Assembly (NCBI RefSeq): GCF_015767245.1
Contig: NZ_JADOTV010000002.1
Span: 62,001-126,000, forward strand
Source: Aureivirga sp. CE67
GTDB taxonomy: Bacteria > Bacteroidota > Bacteroidia > Flavobacteriales > Flavobacteriaceae
Length of the DNA: 64,000 nt
Direction: 5' to 3'
Positions within the stretch are counted from its first letter, which is position 1. Each line of letters starts with the position of its first letter. The notes under the pieces were generated by a model that saw nothing but the letters and a program-made list of their open reading frames with translations, was not told where the DNA came from and did not search any database. The position numbers and the translations under genes were made by a program. This document shows positions 56,450 through 64,000 of this stretch, piece after piece.

Positions 56450-57661
56450 ATGATTTTAGAAATGAAAGTTCCCTCTCCGGGAGAATCAATAACTGAAGTA
56501 GAAATCGCAACTTGGTTGGTAGAAGATGGTGATTATGTAGAGAAAGATCAACCAATTGCTGAGGTAGATTCTGACAAAGCAACACTTGAATTACCAGCTG
56601 AAGAGAGCGGAATTATCACCTTAAAAGCTGAAGAAGGTGATGCTGTAGCCGTAGGTGAAGTAGTTTGTCTAATTGATATGGACGCTGCAAAACCAGAAGG
56701 AAGTGCAAAAGAAGAAGCTCCTGCTAAGAAAGAGGAAGCTGCTGCACCAGCTCCTGCTGCAACAGAAACTAAGACTGCAACATATGCAACTGGTACTCCA
56801 TCACCAGCTGCTAAGAAAATTTTAGATGAGAAAGGAATTTCTTCTTCAGAAGTTTCTGGATCTGGAGTTGACGGAAGAATCACAAAAGAAGATGCAATAA
56901 AAGCGGTTCCATCTATGGGAACTCCAACAGGAGGAGCAAGAGGAAGCGAGCGTAAAAAATTATCAATGCTTCGTAGAAAAGTAGCACAACGTTTAGTTTC
57001 TGTGAAAAATGAAACTGCAATGTTAACTACTTTCAATGAAGTGGATATGAAGCCAATTTTCGACTTAAGAAATGAGTTCAAAGAAGAATTCAAAGCAAAG
57101 CACGGAGTTGGTTTAGGATTCATGAGTTTCTTTACATTAGCTTGTACAAGAGCTTTACAAATGTATCCTGATGTAAATGCAATGATCGATGGTGATTACA
57201 AAATCACACACGATTTCCAAGACATTTCAATTGCTGTTTCTGGACCAAAAGGATTAATGGTACCAGTAATCAGAAATGCAGAGAATTTATCTTTCCGTGG
57301 AGTAGAAGCTGAGGTTAAGCGTTTAGCTTTAAGAGCACGTGATGGACAAATTACTGTTGATGAAATGACAGGAGGAACATTTACAATTACAAATGGAGGA
57401 GTATTTGGATCAATGTTATCAACACCAATTATCAATCCACCTCAGAGCGCTATTTTAGGAATGCACAACATCGTTGAGCGTCCAGTTGTAGTAAACGGAG
57501 GAATTGCTGTAAGACCAATTATGTATGTTGCTCTTTCTTATGATCACAGAATCATTGATGGAAGAGAATCAGTTGGATTCTTAGTAGCAGTTAAAGAAGC
57601 TTTAGAAAACCCAGCAGAAATCTTAATGGGAGGAAATCCAAGAAAAGCTTTAGAATTATAA
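56450..57661 (+). CDS. sucB: Dihydrolipoyllysine succinyltransferase (E2 of 2-oxoglutarate dehydrogenase)
   Basis: The 403-residue core subunit transfers the succinyl group to CoA. It has an N-terminal lipoyl domain (about 1-76) with lipoylated K43 in VDSDKATLELP, an Ala/Pro/Glu-rich linker (about 80-115), a peripheral subunit-binding domain (about 118-152, SPAAKKILDEKGISSSEVSG) and a catalytic domain (about 170-403) with SYDHRIIDGRESVGFL carrying the active-site His. The single lipoyl domain and MILEMKVPSPGESITEVEIA fit SucB better than pyruvate E2. E3 (lpd) is not in the window. A strong terminator follows. Confidence 0.96.
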   Translation: MILEMKVPSPGESITEVEIATWLVEDGDYVEKDQPIAEVDSDKATLELPAEESGIITLKAEEGDAVAVGEVVCLIDMDAAKPEGSAKEEAPAKKEEAAAPAPAATETKTATYATGTPSPAAKKILDEKGISSSEVSGSGVDGRITKEDAIKAVPSMGTPTGGARGSERKKLSMLRRKVAQRLVSVKNETAMLTTFNEVDMKPIFDLRNEFKEEFKAKHGVGLGFMSFFTLACTRALQMYPDVNAMIDGDYKITHDFQDISIAVSGPKGLMVPVIRNAENLSFRGVEAEVKRLALRARDGQITVDEMTGGTFTITNGGVFGSMLSTPIINPPQSAILGMHNIVERPVVVNGGIAVRPIMYVALSYDHRIIDGRESVGFLVAVKEALENPAEILMGGNPRKALEL

Positions 57662-57686
57662 GATAATTTTTATCAAATAATATTTT

Positions 57687-57720
57687 AAAAAATCCAGAGG
57701 TGTTTATCTCTGGATTTTTT
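57687..57720 (+). terminator. Terminator after sucB
   Basis: A perfect 13-bp stem (57687-57699 with 57708-57720) with an 8-nt loop ends in T residues. Confidence 0.92.
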
Positions 57721-57792
57721 CGTTTAGAACAAATTTTCAATAATGTTTTGGTACAATTTAATTTTACTAGCTTTGTAAAAAATTAGATTATT

Positions 57793-59652
57793 GTGAATTA
57801 TCTTTCAGTAGAAAATATATCCAAAGCATTCGGAGAACGAGTTTTATTTGAAAACTTATCATTCGGAATAAATAAAGATCAAAAAGTAGCATTTGTAGCA
57901 AAAAATGGAAGTGGAAAAACTTCGATTTTAAATATTATTGCTGGAAATGATACGCCAGATTCAGGACAAATTATTACAAGAAAAGGAATTAATATTGCTT
58001 TTTTAGAACAAACAGATACTTTCAATCCTGAATTAACAATAGAAGAAGCAATTTTTCATACAGAAAATCAATCGTTGAAAGTTATTCAACAATATGAAAG
58101 AGCTTTAAAAAATCCAGAAAATGAAGAAGCTTACCAAAAAGCTTTCGAATTAATGGAGCAACACAATGCTTGGGATTTTGAAACACAATACAAACAAATC
58201 CTTTCTAAACTTAAATTAGAAAATATCAATGTAAAAATCAGTGGATTATCAGGAGGACAAAGAAAACGTCTTTCTCTTGCTATCGCTTTGATTAATAAGC
58301 CTGATTTATTAATTCTTGATGAGCCAACCAACCATTTAGATTTAGAAATGATTGAGTGGTTAGAGAAGTATTTTGCAAAAGAAAAAATGACTCTTTTTAT
58401 GGTGACGCACGATCGCTACTTTTTAGAGAGAGTTTGTAATGAAATCATCGAATTAGATCACGGAAAATTATACCGTTATAAAGGAAACTATTCTTATTAT
58501 TTAGAGAAAAAAGAAGAGCGAATTGCTATAGAACAACTTTCTGTAGAAAAAGCAAAAAACCTTTTCAATAAAGAGTTAGATTGGATGCGTAGACAGCCAA
58601 AGGCAAGAACTACAAAATCGAAATCTAGAATTGATGATTTTTTTGAAATCAAGAAAAAAGCACACCAAAGAAGAAAAGATCATGTGGTTCAGTTGGAAAT
58701 CAACATGGAACGTATGGGAAGTAAGATTTTGGAATTGCATAAAATTGGAAAATCTTATGATGATTTAAAGATTTTAGATCAGTTTGAATATGTTTTCAAA
58801 AAAGGTGAAAGAATTGGAATCATTGGAAAAAATGGTACTGGAAAATCTACTTTTTTAAACGTAATTACTGGAAAAGAATCTGTAGATGCTGGAAAAGTAG
58901 TTCCTGGAGAAACGATCAAATTTGGTTATTATTCTCAAAAAGGAATTAAAGTCAAAGAAGGACAAAAGGTAATTGAAGTTATCAAAGAATTTGGAGAATA
59001 TATTCCTTTAACAAAAGGAAGAAAAATCTCTGCAGCACAACTTTTAGAACGTTTTCTTTTTGACAGAAAAAAACAATACGATTATGTAGAGAAACTAAGT
59101 GGAGGAGAACAAAAACGACTTTATTTATGTGCTGTTTTAATCCAGAATCCAAACTTCTTGATTTTGGATGAGCCTACGAATGATTTAGATATCGTTACCT
59201 TGAATGTTCTTGAAAGTTTCTTATTGGATTATCCTGGGAATTTAATGGTAGTTTCGCACGACCGTTATTTTATGGATAAAATTGTAGATCATTTATTTGT
59301 TTTCAGAGGAGATGGAGTGATTGAAGATTTCCCTGGAAATTACTCAGATTTCCGAGCTTATGAAGATTCTACACCAAAAGAAGATTCTGTAAAGAAAGAA
59401 AAAACAGAAAAAACTGTCAAAGAAAAAACAACGAAGGTTAAACTTAGTTATAAAGAAAAACTTGAATTTGACAATTTAGAAAAAGACATTGCTACCTTAG
59501 AGAAAAAGAAAATAGAAATTGAAGCATTATTTGCGAATGGAGAAGTAGAAGATATTCAGAAAACTTCTCAAGAACTTCAGACTATTTTGGATTCTATAGA
59601 TGAAAAAGAAGAACGCTGGTTCGAGCTTTCTTCAAAAATGGAAGGAGAATAA
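57793..59652 (+). CDS. ABC-F family ATPase (Uup/EttA type)
   Basis: The 619-residue cytoplasmic protein has two ABC domains and no membrane segment. Domain one shows Walker A KNGSGKTSIL near 38-47, signature LSGGQRKRLSLA near 153-164 and Walker B LLILDEPTNHLD near 171-182. Domain two shows KNGTGKSTFL near 347-356, LSGGEQKRLYL near 435-445 and FLILDEPTNDLD near 454-465. A charged linker joins them, and a C-terminal coiled coil (about 550-619) follows, as in Uup. ABC-F proteins act on ribosomes or, for Uup, in DNA-repair-linked processes; no resistance role is suggested. The start codon is GTG. Confidence 0.93.
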   Translation: MNYLSVENISKAFGERVLFENLSFGINKDQKVAFVAKNGSGKTSILNIIAGNDTPDSGQIITRKGINIAFLEQTDTFNPELTIEEAIFHTENQSLKVIQQYERALKNPENEEAYQKAFELMEQHNAWDFETQYKQILSKLKLENINVKISGLSGGQRKRLSLAIALINKPDLLILDEPTNHLDLEMIEWLEKYFAKEKMTLFMVTHDRYFLERVCNEIIELDHGKLYRYKGNYSYYLEKKEERIAIEQLSVEKAKNLFNKELDWMRRQPKARTTKSKSRIDDFFEIKKKAHQRRKDHVVQLEINMERMGSKILELHKIGKSYDDLKILDQFEYVFKKGERIGIIGKNGTGKSTFLNVITGKESVDAGKVVPGETIKFGYYSQKGIKVKEGQKVIEVIKEFGEYIPLTKGRKISAAQLLERFLFDRKKQYDYVEKLSGGEQKRLYLCAVLIQNPNFLILDEPTNDLDIVTLNVLESFLLDYPGNLMVVSHDRYFMDKIVDHLFVFRGDGVIEDFPGNYSDFRAYEDSTPKEDSVKKEKTEKTVKEKTTKVKLSYKEKLEFDNLEKDIATLEKKKIEIEALFANGEVEDIQKTSQELQTILDSIDEKEERWFELSSKMEGE

Positions 59653-59686
59653 ATCGAGTTTTTTTATCGAAAAAACATATTTTTTT

Positions 59687-59734
59687 AATTGAACTGATGG
59701 AATTTTATTGAAATCAGTTCAATTTCTTTTATTT
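59687..59734 (+). terminator. Hairpin after the ABC-F gene
   Basis: A perfect 12-bp stem (59687-59698 with 59713-59724) with a 14-nt loop is followed by a T-rich stretch. It is a likely terminator before radA. Confidence 0.7.
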
Positions 59735-59765
59735 TTACCTAAAAACAAAAACTATTTTAATAAAA

Positions 59766-61127
59766 ATGGCTAAAGTTAAAACTGCTTTTTTCTGTCAAAA
59801 TTGTGGGACACAGTTTGCAAAATGGTTAGGACAATGTACGGCTTGTAATCAGTGGAATACGATTGTAGAAGAAGTTATTCAAAAAGAAGAGAAAAAAACG
59901 TGGAATGTAGCTTCGGAAAAACCAAAAGTAAAAAAGATCAAAGCTTATAAGGTAAGTGAGATTTCTTATGACAAATCGGAGCGAATTACTACTAATAACA
60001 ACGAATTTAATAATGTTTTAGGTAATGGAATTGTTCGTGGTTCTATGGTTTTACTAGGAGGCGAACCAGGAATTGGTAAATCTACTTTACTGCTTCAGGT
60101 AGCGCTTTCTATTGATAAAAAAGTATTATACATTTCTGGAGAAGAAAGTAAGGAACAAATCAAAATGCGTGCGGACAGATTGGAAAATGTCAATACGGAT
60201 TGTATGATTTTGACCGAAACTAAAACACAAAATATATTTAAAGTAATCGATGAAGTAGAGCCAGATGTGGTGATAATTGACTCGATTCAGACATTGCATA
60301 CAGATTATATTGAAGCTTCTGCTGGAACAATTTCTCAAATTCGAGAAACTACTACAGAGTTTACCAAATTTGCAAAAGAAACTGCGACACCAGTTATTAT
60401 TATTGGACATATTACAAAAGATGGAAATATTGCAGGACCAAAAATTTTAGAACATATGGTGGATGTTGTACTTCAGTTTGAAGGAGACAGAAATCATACC
60501 TATAGAATTTTGAGAGCAAAGAAAAATCGTTTTGGTTCTACTTCGGAGTTAGGAATTTTTGAAATGCAAAGTTTTGGATTACGAGAAGTTTCCAATCCTT
60601 CGGAGATTTTAATTTCTCAAAAAGATGATTCTTTAAGTGGAACTGCAATTGCTGCAACTTTGGAAGGTGCAAGACCTTTGATGATCGAAATTCAGGCATT
60701 GGTGAGTACAGCAGTTTATGGAACACCACAACGTTCTTCCACAGGATATGATTTGAAAAGACTGAACATGCTTTTGGCTGTTTTGGAAAAAAGAGCAGGA
60801 TTTAGACTAGGAGCAAAAGATGTCTTTTTAAATATTGCAGGAGGAATAAAAGTTGATGATCCAGCAATTGATTTGGCAGTAATTGCTGCTATTTTATCTT
60901 CCAATGAAGATGATCCGATTCCACATGACTATTGTTTTGCTGCGGAAATCGGACTTTCGGGAGAGGTTCGTCCTGTTCCGAGAGTGAATCAACGAATTTT
61001 AGAAGCAGAAAAATTAGGATTCAATAGAATTTTTGTTTCAAGATTTAGCAAATTGACTGTGAAAAATACAGGAATCCAGATTATTCAAGTTTCAAAAATT
61101 GAAGATATTTATAACGCTTTATTCTAG
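59766..61127 (+). CDS. radA: DNA repair protein RadA
   Basis: This 453-residue RecA-like branch-migration helicase acts in recombinational repair. An N-terminal zinc finger uses C10, C13, C24 and C27 (CQNCGTQFAKWLGQCTAC). Walker A GGEPGIGKSTLL lies near 98-109, the RadA-specific KNRFG motif in AKKNRFGSTSELG near 252, and a C-terminal Lon-protease-like domain (about 300-453, including DVFLNIAGGIKVDDPAIDLAV) lacks protease function in this family. Length is typical. It is followed 30 bp later by a CvpA-family gene, likely co-transcribed. Confidence 0.97.
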   Translation: MAKVKTAFFCQNCGTQFAKWLGQCTACNQWNTIVEEVIQKEEKKTWNVASEKPKVKKIKAYKVSEISYDKSERITTNNNEFNNVLGNGIVRGSMVLLGGEPGIGKSTLLLQVALSIDKKVLYISGEESKEQIKMRADRLENVNTDCMILTETKTQNIFKVIDEVEPDVVIIDSIQTLHTDYIEASAGTISQIRETTTEFTKFAKETATPVIIIGHITKDGNIAGPKILEHMVDVVLQFEGDRNHTYRILRAKKNRFGSTSELGIFEMQSFGLREVSNPSEILISQKDDSLSGTAIAATLEGARPLMIEIQALVSTAVYGTPQRSSTGYDLKRLNMLLAVLEKRAGFRLGAKDVFLNIAGGIKVDDPAIDLAVIAAILSSNEDDPIPHDYCFAAEIGLSGEVRPVPRVNQRILEAEKLGFNRIFVSRFSKLTVKNTGIQIIQVSKIEDIYNALF

Positions 61128-61157
61128 AAAATATTAACAAAAACTAAAAAACATAAG

Positions 61158-61685
61158 ATGAATACATTTGATATTATAGCTATTGTTTTAATGACAACGG
61201 GTTTTATCCGTGGAAATCTTAATGGACTTTTTGAAGAAGTTGCTTCGCTTGCCTCCTTAGTTGGAGGAGTTTTAGGAGCTGTACTTTTTTCAAGTATTGT
61301 AGAAAGTATTTTAGGATTTTTGGAATGGGAACAAAAATATATTACAGCTTTGGCCTATATTGTAACTTTTGCTTTAATTGTTGCTCTAATTATGGTTGTT
61401 GGTAAATTGTTTACTAAATTAGCCGATAAATTAGAACTTGGAACCATAAACAGTATTTTAGGAGGGATTTTTGGTGTTTTAAAAATTGCAGTGATTATTA
61501 GTGGAGTTCTTTTTATTTTTAATAAAGTAAACTCAGCTATTCCGTTTATTTCAAATAAAGATTTAGAAGATTCCGTTTTGTATAAACCTATTAAAAGTAT
61601 AGCACCAGCCATTTTTCCAACAATAGAATCAGAGTTTAAAAAACAGATGGAAAAGCATGTTGAAAAGCCAGGGAAATTAATTTAA
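61158..61685 (+). CDS. CvpA-family inner-membrane protein
   Basis: The 175-residue protein has four hydrophobic segments: about 4-20, 28-47, 62-85 and 99-120. It begins MNTFDIIAIVLMTTGFIRG and carries the family's Gly-rich GNLNGLFEEVASLASLVGGV and INSILGGIFGVLKI. CvpA proteins are linked to colicin V export and to envelope stress or solute tolerance in enterobacteria; their mechanism is unknown. The C-terminal tail (about 125-175) is charged and probably cytoplasmic. It lies 30 bp after radA. Confidence 0.85.
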   Translation: MNTFDIIAIVLMTTGFIRGNLNGLFEEVASLASLVGGVLGAVLFSSIVESILGFLEWEQKYITALAYIVTFALIVALIMVVGKLFTKLADKLELGTINSILGGIFGVLKIAVIISGVLFIFNKVNSAIPFISNKDLEDSVLYKPIKSIAPAIFPTIESEFKKQMEKHVEKPGKLI

Positions 61686-61709
61686 CATAAGATTCCTCTG
61701 TTAAATCAC

Positions 61710-61739
61710 TTGACAAACAGAATATTGTTTATATTTTTG
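61710..61739 (+). promoter_or_regulatory. Bacteroidota-type promoter before the coiled-coil membrane protein gene
   Basis: TTG (61710-61712), 19 bp, then TATTTTTG (61732-61739) matches the -33/-7 consensus with ideal spacing. It shows that upstream in-frame TTG codons are not translated, and fixes the start at ATG 61770. Confidence 0.75.
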
Positions 61740-61769
61740 CGAAAAGAAAATAAATTAATAGCCTCAATA

Positions 61770-62381
61770 ATGAAATTATCGAAATATTTTTTCACACTAG
61801 TAGTAATACTATTAACTACTGTAAATTTAGCAGCGCAGGAGACACCGTCAGCAGAAGGATTATCGCTAAATAAAGGACCTATCAAGAATCAATTTGATTA
61901 CGTTATTCAAAAATCGAACAACTACAAGCAATTCAAGGTAGTGGAAAGAACATGGTTGAATCAATTAAAAGGTCATGTATTAGATAGTTTAAAGTTATCA
62001 CAAGAGAAATTAAATAAAGTAAATACAATTGTTGATAAACAAAAGAATGAAATTTCTTCTTTAAAATCTAAATTAGAGAATACAAATGGAGAATTATCTT
62101 CAATCAACCAAGAGAAAGATAGTATCACATTTGTAGGAATGCAGATGACAAAAAGTTCTTATAAGACTTTTATGTGGTCAATTGTTGCAGTATTAGTAAT
62201 TCTTTTAGTTTTCTTCATTTCTAAGTTTAAAAGAAGTAACGTTGTTACAGTGCAAGCGAAGAAAGATTTAGAAGAAATTCAAGAAGAATTTGATGCACAC
62301 AGAAAAAGAGCTTTAGAACGTGAGCAAAAAATCATGAGAAAACTGCAAGACGAAATTAACAAGCAGAAAGCAGTTTCTTAA
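61770..62381 (+). CDS. Signal-peptide, coiled-coil, single-helix membrane protein of unknown function
   Basis: The 203-residue protein has a signal peptide (1-22, ending NLAAQ), a conserved GLSLNKGPIKNQFDYVIQKS segment (about 30-49), a coiled coil (about 75-120, with SLKLSQEKLNKVNTIVDKQK), one membrane helix (about 134-154, MWSIVAVLVILLVFFI) and a basic, helical cytoplasmic tail ending REQKIMRKLQDEINKQKA. I recall flavobacterial homologues labelled tRNA (guanine-N1)-methyltransferase in databases; nothing here resembles a SPOUT or Rossmann methyltransferase, so that label looks wrong. The layout suggests a structural or signalling link from periplasm to cytoplasm. A strong own promoter and a terminator make it a single-gene unit. 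Confidence 0.8.
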   Translation: MKLSKYFFTLVVILLTTVNLAAQETPSAEGLSLNKGPIKNQFDYVIQKSNNYKQFKVVERTWLNQLKGHVLDSLKLSQEKLNKVNTIVDKQKNEISSLKSKLENTNGELSSINQEKDSITFVGMQMTKSSYKTFMWSIVAVLVILLVFFISKFKRSNVVTVQAKKDLEEIQEEFDAHRKRALEREQKIMRKLQDEINKQKAVS

Positions 62382-62401
62382 TTCAATAAAAAAACTAGGA
62401 A

Positions 62402-62429
62402 AAAGGTCTCTAAAAAGAGGCCTTTTTTT
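62402..62429 (+). terminator. Terminator after the coiled-coil protein gene
   Basis: A 10-bp stem (62402-62411 with 62416-62425, one G-T pair) with an AAAA loop is followed by a T tract. Confidence 0.88.
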
Positions 62430-62592
62430 GTTTGTCAGATTTAATAAGAATAATGTTTTTAATACAACTATTATTTACATAATTCTTTTTAATTTTGACC
62501 TTCGTTTAAAATGAAAGAAAATAAAAGTTTTCTGGAGAATGTTTTTTCTAGAAAATTTAGTGTTAAATCATAATACCTAAAATCTTTGCTAT

Positions 62593-64000
62593 ATGGCAAA
62601 ACAAGAAGATCAATTCAAAAAAGTTATTTCGCATGCGAAGGAGTACGGATATGTATTTCAGTCAAGTGAAATTTACGATGGTTTAAGTGCAGTTTATGAC
62701 TATGCTCAAAACGGAATCGAGTTAAAGAAAAACATTAGAGATTATTGGTGGAAAGCAATGGTGCAATTAAATGAAAATATTGTAGGATTAGATTCTGCGA
62801 TTTTTATGCATCCAACAACTTGGAAAGCTTCGGGCCACGTAGATGCTTTCAACGATCCGATGATTGATAATAAAGATTCGAAAAAACGTTACAGAGCGGA
62901 TGTTTTGGTTGAAGATTATGTAGGCAAGATTGACACAAAAATTGAGAAAGAAATCAAAAAAGCGGCTAAGCGTTTTGGAGAAGCTTTCAATGAAGAGGAA
63001 TTTGTTGCTACAAACAAAAGAGTTTTAGATTATAAAGCAAAGCAAGAGCAAATCTTAAAAAGATTAGGAGAGTCTTTGACTAATGAAGATTTAGAAGATG
63101 TAAAAGCTTTAATCGAAGAGTTAGGAATTGCTTGTCCACTTTCTGGATCTAAAAACTGGACAGAAGTAAAGCAATTTAACTTAATGTTCGGTACGAAACT
63201 AGGAGCTTCTGCTGATTCTGCAATGGATTTATATTTAAGACCAGAAACAGCACAAGGTATTTTTGTGAACTTCTTAAATGTGCAAAAAACAAGTAGAATG
63301 AAGATTCCTTTTGGAATTGCACAAACAGGAAAAGCTTTCAGAAATGAGATTGTAGCTCGTCAGTTTATTTTCCGTATGCGTGAGTTCGAACAAATGGAAA
63401 TGCAATTTTTCGTTCGTCCAGGAGAGCAAAAGAAATGGTATGATACATGGAAAGAAAATAGATTAAATTGGCATTTATCTTTAGGTTTAGGTAAAGAAAA
63501 TTATCGTTTCCATGATCATGAGAAATTAGCACATTATGCGGATGCAGCAGCAGATATCGAGTTTAAATTCCCATTCGGATTTAAAGAATTAGAAGGAATT
63601 CACTCAAGAACTGATTTCGATTTAAAAGCACATGAAGAGCATTCTGGAAAGAAACTTCAGTATTTTGATAATGAAATCAATGAGAAATATACTCCTTATG
63701 TAGTAGAAACTTCTGTTGGATTGGATCGTTTATTCTTAGCTATTTTCTCAAATTCTTTACAAGAAGAAACTTTAGAAGATGGTTCAGAAAGAACAGTTTT
63801 ACGTTTACCAGCAGTAATTGCTCCTTACAAAGCAGCAGTTTTACCATTGGTAAAGAAAGATGGTTTACCAGAAATTGCACACAAAATTATCGATGACTTG
63901 AAATTTGATTTCAATGTGATGTATGATGAGAAAGATGCAATTGGTAGAAGATATAGAAGGCAAGATGCAAATGGAACACCTTTCTGTATTACAGTAGATC
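62593..64000 (+). CDS. glyS: Glycine-tRNA ligase, 3' end cut by the window
   Basis: This class II synthetase of the homodimeric type charges tRNA-Gly. The 469 codons present start MAKQEDQFKKVISHAKEYGY, with the family stretches FQSSEIYDGLSAVYDYAQNG and DSAIFMHPTTWKASGHVDAF, motif 2 (GKAFRNEIVARQFIFRMREF, followed by EQMEMQFF) and motif 3 beginning VVETSVGLDRLFLAI. The anticodon-binding domain has begun (APYKAAVLPLVKK), so only about 40-50 codons are missing past base 64000. An insert near 100-165 (helical, Lys/Glu-rich) is normal for this type. The reading frame is intact to the edge. Confidence 0.96.
   Translation, partial: MAKQEDQFKKVISHAKEYGYVFQSSEIYDGLSAVYDYAQNGIELKKNIRDYWWKAMVQLNENIVGLDSAIFMHPTTWKASGHVDAFNDPMIDNKDSKKRYRADVLVEDYVGKIDTKIEKEIKKAAKRFGEAFNEEEFVATNKRVLDYKAKQEQILKRLGESLTNEDLEDVKALIEELGIACPLSGSKNWTEVKQFNLMFGTKLGASADSAMDLYLRPETAQGIFVNFLNVQKTSRMKIPFGIAQTGKAFRNEIVARQFIFRMREFEQMEMQFFVRPGEQKKWYDTWKENRLNWHLSLGLGKENYRFHDHEKLAHYADAAADIEFKFPFGFKELEGIHSRTDFDLKAHEEHSGKKLQYFDNEINEKYTPYVVETSVGLDRLFLAIFSNSLQEETLEDGSERTVLRLPAVIAPYKAAVLPLVKKDGLPEIAHKIIDDLKFDFNVMYDEKDAIGRRYRRQDANGTPFCITVD

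Noticed and set aside
56548-57123. 191-codon minus-strand ORF rich in Ser and Ala inside sucB
   Set aside because: It mirrors the Ala/Glu-rich linker of SucB on the opposite strand; composition artefact.
61710-61769. Upstream TTG start for the coiled-coil membrane protein
   Set aside because: The stretch is an ideal promoter (TTG-N19-TATTTTTG); the signal peptide begins at ATG 61770.
62593-64000. Glycyl-tRNA synthetase as a truncated pseudogene
   Set aside because: The frame is intact and stops only because the window ends.

Overview
The window comes from a low-G+C member of the Bacteroidota, most likely class Flavobacteriia. The signs are: a type IX secretion C-terminal sorting domain (gene at 9623), GLPGLI-family proteins, an OmpA protein with thrombospondin type 3 repeats, CarboxypepD-reg-like N-termini on TonB-dependent receptors, surface-lipoprotein signals such as CSDDDD, almost no Shine-Dalgarno sequences, and the Bacteroidota promoter form TTG-N19-TAnnTTTG in front of several genes. 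Genus cannot be read from the sequence. Most of the window is chromosomal core; I see no phage, transposase, integron or CRISPR.

Layout. 1-13.5 kb, all on the + strand: the end of atpG, two unknown exported proteins, a 3'-5' exonuclease, an AddA/RecB-like helicase-nuclease, kbl, an OmpA-family protein, a T9SS-exported PhoX-like phosphatase and a di-haem peroxidase. 13.7-20.5 kb: a two-component system transcribed away from two GLPGLI proteins and a large outer-membrane receptor; the divergent promoter region holds three GTTAAC boxes spaced exactly 10 bp apart. 20.6-23.8 kb: a haem/iron uptake operon (DUF6686-like protein, TonB receptor, HmuY-like lipoprotein) behind a 25-bp inverted repeat. 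24.2-32.2 kb: LtaS-like sulfatase-fold enzyme, tRNA-Leu(CAA), prs-rplY, a methyltransferase, monomeric isocitrate dehydrogenase and superoxide dismutase. 32.4-38.6 kb, all on the - strand: SPFH protein, gltX, ChaN-like protein, small zinc-site and membrane proteins, a serine hydrolase and a thioredoxin-like lipoprotein. 38.6-44.0 kb: a secreted EEP nuclease divergent from a TonB receptor and a DUF5689 lipoprotein, possibly a nucleic-acid or phosphorus scavenging locus. 44.5-48.5 kb: sufA-like, sufB, sufC and sufD, divergent from capA-thiL, with a palindromic operator candidate between them. 51-64 kb: sodium:solute symporter, a structured repeat, tRNA-Asn(GTT), sucA-sucB, an ABC-F protein, radA, a CvpA-family protein, a coiled-coil membrane protein and the 5' part of glycyl-tRNA synthetase.

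Themes. Central metabolism (icd, sucA, sucB, kbl) and translation genes (rplY, gltX, glyS, two tRNAs) are mixed with envelope functions. Iron is a recurring subject: HmuY operon, ChaN-like protein, SUF assembly, superoxide dismutase and a di-haem peroxidase. The less described parts are the two-component/GLPGLI/receptor module with its phased GTTAAC boxes, the nuclease/receptor/DUF5689 locus, and two G+C-rich intergenic repeats (13.5 and 53.0 kb) that share a 16-nt core. All functional statements rest on motifs read by eye; no database search was possible.
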